Source of the DNA: an uncultured Burkholderiales bacterium
GTDB taxonomy: Bacteria > Pseudomonadota > Gammaproteobacteria > Burkholderiales > Burkholderiaceae_E
Assembly (NCBI GenBank): GCA_903831925.1
Contig: CAIKZV010000496.1
Coordinates: 1 to 11,078 of the forward strand
Direction: 5' to 3'
DNA: 11,078 nucleotides
The notes below the pieces were generated by a model, which worked only from the letters and a program-made list of their open reading frames with translations, was not told where the DNA came from and ran no database searches. Numbering within the stretch: the first letter of the stretch is position 1; each line of letters opens with the position of its first letter. Below, in pieces: positions 6,659 through 11,078 of the stretch. Position numbers and translations under genes: made by a program.

Positions 6659-7567
6659 ATGTCTAATGCAGCGTCCCTTCGCGCGCTCCTTCGCGCTGGC
6701 AAGATGATCGTCGCCCCAGGCGCCATCGATGGCATCACCGGGCGGGCCATCGATCGGGCAGGGTTCCAGGCGGCCTATATGACCGGTGCCGGGACGTCGA
6801 TGACACTGGGCTACCCCGACTATGGCCTGATTACGATGTCCGAGATGGTTGCCAATGCGACCCGGATCGTGAATTCAATCTCGATTCCGCTTATCAGCGA
6901 CGCCGATACCGGTTATGGCAATGAGCTGAATGTGTTCCGCACGGTGCAGGAATTCGAGCGTGCGGGAGTCGCGGCGATCCATATTGAGGATCAGGTTTTC
7001 CCCAAGCGCTGCGGCCATCTCGACAGCAAGGAAGTCACCTCTCGCGAAGACTATATCGCCAAGATTCGTGCTGCGGCGGCTGCGCGCAAATCAAAGGATT
7101 TCGTGATCATCGCGCGCACCGATTCGCGTGCCGTCCTCGGTCTTGACGAAGCCGTTGCACGCGGACGGCTGGCGCTTGCCAATGGCGCTGACATCGTGTT
7201 TCTCGAAGCACCCCAGAGCATTGAAGAGGTGGCATCGATTCCGAAGCTGATCGGCGGCCCTTGCCTTCTCAACGTCGTGCGCGGCGGCAAGACCCCTGAT
7301 CTGCCGCTCGACGATGCGCAGAGCATGGGCTACGTGATTGCTATCCTGCCAGGCCTGCTGCTTGGCAGCATCATCACCGCGTGCGATGACGCGCTGGAGG
7401 CGGTCAAGCGTGACCGACGCTACCCGGCTCCGAAGGTCGAGTCCTCGCCCGCCAGAACCTTCGCGCGCTTCGGGTCCGCGCAGTGGGATGAGCGCAGAAC
7501 CGCGTTTCGCGACCCGCTCGAGCCGGTGCCCGGCCACGCTGCGCCGTCTGCAGTCACGGCAAAGTAA
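6659..7567 (+). CDS. Isocitrate lyase/PEP mutase family lyase (PrpB-like)
   Basis: A 302-residue TIM-barrel enzyme of the isocitrate lyase/phosphoenolpyruvate mutase superfamily. Seen motifs: YMTGAGTSMTLGYPDYGL (residues 40-57), the metal-site loop DADTGYG (81-87, with D81 and D83), IHIEDQ (108-112), the catalytic loop KRCGH (116-120) and ARTD (152-155). Cys118 is the general acid of the C-C lyases; true PEP mutases lack it, so cleavage of a 2-hydroxy di- or tricarboxylate (2-methylisocitrate, 2,3-dimethylmalate, a citramalate-like acid) is the most likely reaction, giving pyruvate or a related oxo-acid and a second acid. Similar proteins are often named carboxyvinyl-carboxyphosphonate phosphorylmutase by weak homology, and oxaloacetate decarboxylases are another related group. 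GGAG at 6648-6651 supports the start. The next gene begins eight bases after its stop. The C-terminal 40 residues are poorly conserved and basic. Confidence 0.88.
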   Translation: MSNAASLRALLRAGKMIVAPGAIDGITGRAIDRAGFQAAYMTGAGTSMTLGYPDYGLITMSEMVANATRIVNSISIPLISDADTGYGNELNVFRTVQEFERAGVAAIHIEDQVFPKRCGHLDSKEVTSREDYIAKIRAAAAARKSKDFVIIARTDSRAVLGLDEAVARGRLALANGADIVFLEAPQSIEEVASIPKLIGGPCLLNVVRGGKTPDLPLDDAQSMGYVIAILPGLLLGSIITACDDALEAVKRDRRYPAPKVESSPARTFARFGSAQWDERRTAFRDPLEPVPGHAAPSAVTAK

Positions 7568-7575
7568 GCCTCGGC

Positions 7576-8988
7576 ATGGTCGCGTCACGAACCCTCTTCG
7601 ACAAGATCTGGCATAGCCACGTCGTTGTCGACCGCGGTGACGGTTATCACCTGCTGTATGTCGACCGTCACCTGATGCACGATGGCTCGGCAGCAGGCTT
7701 TGCCCGGCTGCAGGCGCGCGGCATTGCGCTGCGCCGTCCGGAGCTCGCGCTGGCAACGCCGGATCACTACAACTCGACGGCGAGCCGGGATGTGGCCGCC
7801 ATCGAGGATCCGCAGCATCGGCGCCTGATCGAGCAACTGCGAACGAATACCAGCCAGGCTGGTGTGCGGCTTTTCTTTCTTGATGACGAGCGCCAGGGGA
7901 TTGCCCATGTGGTCAGTCCGGAGCAGGGTCTGACTCAGCCCGGTCTGACCCTGGTGTGTGGTGACTCCCATACCGCTACGCACGGCGCGCTGGGCGCGCT
8001 GGCATTCGGCATCGGTTCGTCCGAGGTCACGCATGTGATGGCGACCCAGTGCCTGTGGCAACGCAAGCCGAAAGCCATGCGGATCAGCCTCGAGGGCACG
8101 CCCGGGCCTGGTATCACTGCGAAAGACCTCGTGCTGGCGATCATCGCCAGAATCGGTGCGGCCGGTGGCGTCGGGCACGTTATTGAATATGCGGGCAGCG
8201 CCATCCGCAGCCTGTCCATCGAAGGCCGCCTCACCGTCTGCAATATGTCGATTGAAGCCGGAGCCCGCGCAGGGATGGTCGCGCCCGACGATGTGACTTA
8301 TGCCTATCTGCAGGGCCGCCCACTTGCCCCGAGCGGTTCGGCATGGGACCAGGCGCTCAAGCACTGGCATTCGCTTCCCAGTGATGTCGGGGCGCACTTC
8401 GATCGTGAAGTCTCGATCGATGCCACGCAAATTGCGCCAATGCTCACCTGGGGCACGAGTCCTGAGGATGCGGTGGCCATCGGCGATTGCGTGCCTGATC
8501 CGGCTGACGCACCCGATGCGATCAAACGCAGCGCAATGCAGCAGTCGCTCGAGTACATGGGGCTTATGCCTGGTACGCCGATGGATGGCATTGCGGTCGA
8601 CCGAGTCTTCATCGGCTCCTGTACCAACAGCAGGATCGAGGATCTGCGTGCCGCCGCGGCGGTCTTGCGTGGCAGAAAAGCGGTGGTGCCGTCATGGGTC
8701 GTTCCGGGCTCCGGACTGGTCAAGCGGCAGGCCGAAGCAGAAGGCCTGGATCGCATTTTTCGCGAAGCGGGCTTGCAGTGGCGCGAGCCCGGCTGCTCGA
8801 TGTGCGTCGGCATGAATGGCGACACCGGTCTGCCGGGGCAGCGGATCGCATCGACGTCGAACCGTAATTTCGTGGGGCGCCAGGGACGCGGCGTTCGCAC
8901 GCATCTTCTGAGTCCGGCGATGGCGGCTGCCGCTGCGGTCACAGGTCGTCTGACCGATGTGCGCCGTCTGATGTCGGGGGAGCGCTGA
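7576..8988 (+). CDS. leuC: LeuC-type hydro-lyase large subunit (3-isopropylmalate dehydratase-like)
   Basis: A 470-residue aconitase-superfamily large subunit; E. coli LeuC has 466. It holds a 4Fe-4S cluster through C349 (IGSCTNSRIEDLRAA), C407 and C410 (PGCSMCVGMN), matching the three cysteines of LeuC. VCGDSHTATHGALGALAFG (residues 127-145), TWGTSPE and STSNRNFVGRQGRG are also close to bacterial LeuC. Differences at usually fixed places are notable: the LeuC motif HLVHEV is HLMHDG here (32-37), and DHNVST is DHYNST (63-68). In the leucine pathway LeuCD turns 2-isopropylmalate into 3-isopropylmalate; related pairs act on citraconate or dimethylmaleate. Given the lyase gene eight bases upstream and the absence of leuA and leuB in the window, a catabolic paralogue is plausible but not shown. 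There is no clear ribosome site before the ATG, suggesting translational coupling to the lyase gene. The symbol is given for family only. Confidence 0.9.
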   Translation: MVASRTLFDKIWHSHVVVDRGDGYHLLYVDRHLMHDGSAAGFARLQARGIALRRPELALATPDHYNSTASRDVAAIEDPQHRRLIEQLRTNTSQAGVRLFFLDDERQGIAHVVSPEQGLTQPGLTLVCGDSHTATHGALGALAFGIGSSEVTHVMATQCLWQRKPKAMRISLEGTPGPGITAKDLVLAIIARIGAAGGVGHVIEYAGSAIRSLSIEGRLTVCNMSIEAGARAGMVAPDDVTYAYLQGRPLAPSGSAWDQALKHWHSLPSDVGAHFDREVSIDATQIAPMLTWGTSPEDAVAIGDCVPDPADAPDAIKRSAMQQSLEYMGLMPGTPMDGIAVDRVFIGSCTNSRIEDLRAAAAVLRGRKAVVPSWVVPGSGLVKRQAEAEGLDRIFREAGLQWREPGCSMCVGMNGDTGLPGQRIASTSNRNFVGRQGRGVRTHLLSPAMAAAAAVTGRLTDVRRLMSGER

Positions 8989-8989
8989 C

Positions 8990-9592
8990 ATGGAAGCCTT
9001 CACTTCGGTCACAGCGATTGCGGTACCGGTCGAGCTGGCCAACGTCGACACCGATCAGATCATCCCGGCGCGATTTCTCGGCCGGTCTCGCACCGAGCAG
9101 GTGGGGGCCATGTTTCACGACCTGCGCTACGACACGAATGGTCAGCCTCGTGATGACTTCGTGCTCAATCGAGCTGCCTATGCCGGCGCAAGAATCATGG
9201 TCGCCGATCGAAATTTTGGTTGCGGGTCGTCGCGCGAAAATGCGGTCACGGTGATGGTCGATAACGGCTTTCGGGCCTTTATCGCACCGAGTTTCGGCGA
9301 TATCTTCTTCAACAACTGCTTCCAGAACGGCGTGCTGCCGATTCGCTTGCCGCAAGACCGGGTGGCCGATCTGCTGCGTTTGCTGAAAGCCGCGCCTGGC
9401 ACCCAGCTTTGCGTGGACCTGCGCAGCCTGACGGTGACTGGCCCGGATGGTCGCAGCGATGCCTTTGAAATCGATGCCTTTCGCAGGGACTGCCTGTTGC
9501 AGGGTGTCGACGAGATCAGCCTGACGCTCGGTCATGAGCAGGCGATTTCGCAGTTCGAGGCGCGTCGCCGACGAGAGTTTCCCTGGCTTTAG
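8990..9592 (+). CDS. leuD: LeuD-type hydro-lyase small subunit
   Basis: A 200-residue swivel-domain subunit, the partner of the large subunit above; E. coli LeuD is 201 residues. Recognisable stretches are VPVELANVDTDQIIPARFL (residues 13-31), the active-site loop NFGCGSSRENA (75-85), APSFGDIFFNN (99-109), and IDAFRRDCLLQGVDEISLTL near the C-terminus. Gly-Cys-Gly-Ser-Ser-Arg carries the Ser and Arg that aconitase-type enzymes use for catalysis and carboxylate binding. The residue after GCGSSRE is Asn where bacterial LeuD normally has His. The ATG follows the large-subunit stop by one base and has a strong GGGGGAG site at 8976-8982, so the two subunits are made together. It ends three bases from the end of the convergent methyltransferase gene. 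The substrate caveat is as for the large subunit. Confidence 0.9.
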   Translation: MEAFTSVTAIAVPVELANVDTDQIIPARFLGRSRTEQVGAMFHDLRYDTNGQPRDDFVLNRAAYAGARIMVADRNFGCGSSRENAVTVMVDNGFRAFIAPSFGDIFFNNCFQNGVLPIRLPQDRVADLLRLLKAAPGTQLCVDLRSLTVTGPDGRSDAFEIDAFRRDCLLQGVDEISLTLGHEQAISQFEARRRREFPWL

Positions 9593-9595
9593 ACG

Positions 9596-10711
9596 TCAGC
9601 CCCACACTTCCCGAGCGATTTCGACCACCAGCGCCAGCTTGTCGCGCTGGGCTTGCACCGCGATGTTGTTGCCGTGAACCGTACTGGAAAAGCCGCACTG
9701 CGGTGACAGGCAAAGCTGCTCGAGCGGCGCATACCGTGCCGCCTCATCGATGCGACGCTTGAGGGCGTCCTTGCTTTCCATTTCGCCAAACTTGGTCGTC
9801 ACCAGACCGAGCACGACAATTTTTCCTTTGCCGAGAAAACGCAGTGGCTTGAAGTCACCCGAGCGGTCGTCGTCGTATTCGAGGAAAAAGGCATCCAGAT
9901 TCATCTCCGACAGCAGCGCTTCGGCAACCGGTTCGTAATTGCCGGCTGCGGCATGAGTGCTCTTGAAGTTGCCGCGGCACAGATGCATGGCCAGGGTCAT
10001 GCCCGCCGGTTTGTGGGCGACCACCTTGTTGATGAATTGCGCATAGCGATGCGGCAACTCGTTGGGATCGTCGCCACGCTGGCGCGCCGCTTCGCGCATC
10101 CGTTCGTCACACAGGTAGGCCAGATTGGTGTCATCCATCTGCACATAGGTGCAGCCGGCATCGGCGAGAGAACGCAGTTCCTCGCCATAGGCACGTGCCA
10201 CGTCGTCGTAGAAGACCGGGTCGAGTTCGGGATAGGCCTGGCGGCTGATGCCGGCTCGACCGCCTCGAAAGTGCAGCATCGTCGGCGACGGGATGGTCAC
10301 CTTGGGCGTCATGCCGGGGGCCACCTTGGACTTCAGGTATTCGAAGTCGGCTCGCTGGATATCGCGGACATGCCGAACGGTATCGATGACCCTGATGGTG
10401 GGCGGTGCGAGTTCTTCAGTGCCATCGGGTTTGATCACCGTGACCGGAATGTCTGTCTTGACGCCGCCCAGCTGGTCGAGAAAATCGATGTGGAAATAGG
10501 TGCGCCGATACTCGCCGTCAGTGATGCTCTGCAGTCCGACATCCTGCTGAAATTTGACGACTTCGGTGATCGCACGGTCTTCGACCTTGCGAAGCGCTTG
10601 TGCGGTGATCTCGCCCTTTGCTTGCTGCTCGCGGGCTTGAAGCAGATATTCCGGTCGCAGAAAGCTGCCGACATGGTCGGCCCGAAAAGGCGGTGTGGTT
10701 CGCAATGTCAT
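9596..10711 (-). CDS. MetE C-terminal-domain-like zinc methyltransferase
   Basis: A 371-residue TIM-barrel protein matching only the catalytic half of cobalamin-independent methionine synthase (full MetE is about 750 residues). It opens with PPFRADHVGSFLRP (residues 7-20), as do YxjG-like and archaeal MetE-like proteins. All four zinc-ligand positions appear kept: H243 and C245 (MHLCRGN), E278 (FFLEYD) and C339 (SPQCGFSS). SITDGEYRR (62-70) and VQMDDT (190-195) are other family landmarks. It should move a methyl or other alkyl group to a thiol such as homocysteine; epoxyalkane:coenzyme M transferase and methylcobalamin-using methionine synthases share this form, so the donor and acceptor are open. 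With no N-terminal MetE domain, use of polyglutamyl methyltetrahydrofolate is doubtful. The start has GGAG at 10720-10723. It lies 82 bases downstream of the ABC ATPase gene on the same strand and may be co-transcribed with it. Confidence 0.88.
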   Translation of the reverse strand: MTLRTTPPFRADHVGSFLRPEYLLQAREQQAKGEITAQALRKVEDRAITEVVKFQQDVGLQSITDGEYRRTYFHIDFLDQLGGVKTDIPVTVIKPDGTEELAPPTIRVIDTVRHVRDIQRADFEYLKSKVAPGMTPKVTIPSPTMLHFRGGRAGISRQAYPELDPVFYDDVARAYGEELRSLADAGCTYVQMDDTNLAYLCDERMREAARQRGDDPNELPHRYAQFINKVVAHKPAGMTLAMHLCRGNFKSTHAAAGNYEPVAEALLSEMNLDAFFLEYDDDRSGDFKPLRFLGKGKIVVLGLVTTKFGEMESKDALKRRIDEAARYAPLEQLCLSPQCGFSSTVHGNNIAVQAQRDKLALVVEIAREVWG

Positions 10712-10793
10712 GAAGGCTGCTCCGAAAAATGGCCTGATGCCTCGCGGCGGCTTGATGCGCGACGACTGATGTCCACTGGCTCATTCGCGCCGA

Positions 10794-11078
10794 CTAATGC
10801 GCCCCGACGCCAAGCCAAGCGTGCAGCGGGGTCGTATCTTGCAGCAAGTCGGCACTGTGCGCACGCAGAACGATCGTGCCGCGGTCGAGCACCAGCGCTT
10901 CGTCGGTCACGCTCAGCACCATTTGCGGATGCTGCTCCACGACGATGGATGCCAGGCCTTCTTCGCGCGCGACGCGGCGAATTGCAGCAAGCAGTTCCTG
11001 CACGATGATGGGTGCGAGACCTTCGAGCGGCTCATCGAGCAGCAGCAAGCGCGGATTGAGAACCAGTGCGCGTCCGAA
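10794..11078 (-). CDS. livF: LivF-like ABC transporter ATP-binding protein, C-terminal fragment at window edge
   Basis: The last 94 residues of an ABC ATPase whose beginning lies beyond the right edge. The fragment starts inside the helix after the signature motif (FGRALVLNPR), then has Walker B with the catalytic Glu (LLLLDEP, visible residues 11-17), the D-loop region EGLAP (19-23) and the switch His50 in VVEQHPQ. DEP-x-x-GLAP and the VEQ-H switch are typical of LivF-type ATPases of branched-chain amino acid (HAAT) importers. Walker A and the LSGGQ signature are outside the window. It would energise import of a branched-chain amino acid, amide, urea or aromatic acid. The stop is TAG. The cut is the window boundary, not a truncation. 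Confidence 0.9.
   Translation of the reverse strand, partial: FGRALVLNPRLLLLDEPLEGLAPIIVQELLAAIRRVAREEGLASIVVEQHPQMVLSVTDEALVLDRGTIVLRAHSADLLQDTTPLHAWLGVGAH

Noticed and set aside
7585..8430. 281-residue open frame on the minus strand
   Set aside because: It is antisense to the LeuC-like gene, which aligns with the family end to end.
9593..9595. Terminator between the convergent LeuD-like and MetE-like genes
   Set aside because: The genes are three bases apart, leaving no room; any terminator would have to lie inside coding sequence and none was seen.
9953..11008. 351-residue open frame on the plus strand
   Set aside because: It is the complement of the MetE-like and LivF-like genes, both supported by catalytic motifs; it shows no motif itself.
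1..11078. CRISPR array, insertion sequence, tRNA or phage genes
   Set aside because: No regularly spaced repeats, transposase or integrase motifs, or tRNA-like sequence were seen by eye on either strand; the coding genes account for nearly all of the window.

Overview
The window is G+C-rich bacterial DNA, most likely from a betaproteobacterium of the order Burkholderiales. This rests on a Bug/TctC-type solute-binding protein, the mix of CaiB-type CoA-transferase, isoquinoline-oxidoreductase-type 2Fe-2S subunit and LivF-type ABC ATPase, and the codon bias. No rRNA, tRNA, CRISPR array, integrase or insertion sequence was seen. It reads as an organic-acid catabolism and transport neighbourhood.

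Layout. (1) 1-347, minus strand: the 5' part of a small 2Fe-2S subunit of a molybdenum hydroxylase, cut by the window edge. (2) 348-598: a gene-free stretch with a 10-bp perfect inverted repeat and a short tandem repeat. (3) 599-1069, minus: a VOC protein like methylmalonyl-CoA epimerase. It diverges across a 78-bp gap from (4) a plus-strand set: a family III CoA-transferase (1148-2338), an iron-ADH/maleylacetate-reductase-like enzyme (2341-3531, 2-nt gap) and an exported probable outer-membrane beta-barrel protein (3548-4321). (5) 4352-4713, minus: what appears to be a decayed nitroreductase gene, with recognisable ends in different frames and the middle missing. (6) 4803-5390: a small exported DUF2059-like protein. 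(7) 5614-9592, plus: a Bug-type binding protein, a PrpB-like lyase of the isocitrate lyase/PEP mutase family, and two subunits of a LeuCD-type hydro-lyase. An 18-bp perfect palindrome lies between the binding protein and the lyase. (8) 9596-11078, minus and convergent: a MetE C-terminal-domain-like zinc methyltransferase, preceded by the 3' end of a LivF-like ABC ATPase gene.

How the genes may work together (inference). The binding protein would capture an exogenous carboxylate. The LeuCD-like pair would move or add a hydroxyl group on a branched C5-C7 dicarboxylate, and the lyase would split the resulting 2-hydroxy-dicarboxylate into pyruvate or another 2-oxoacid and a short acid. That acid could be activated by the CoA-transferase and possibly epimerised by the VOC protein. 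The closest known logic is dimethylmaleate hydratase plus 2,3-dimethylmalate lyase of nicotinate fermentation, and the methylcitrate cycle. The alternative is that leuCD is simply the leucine-biosynthesis pair next to unrelated genes. No leuA, leuB or regulator is visible, so the window does not decide between them.
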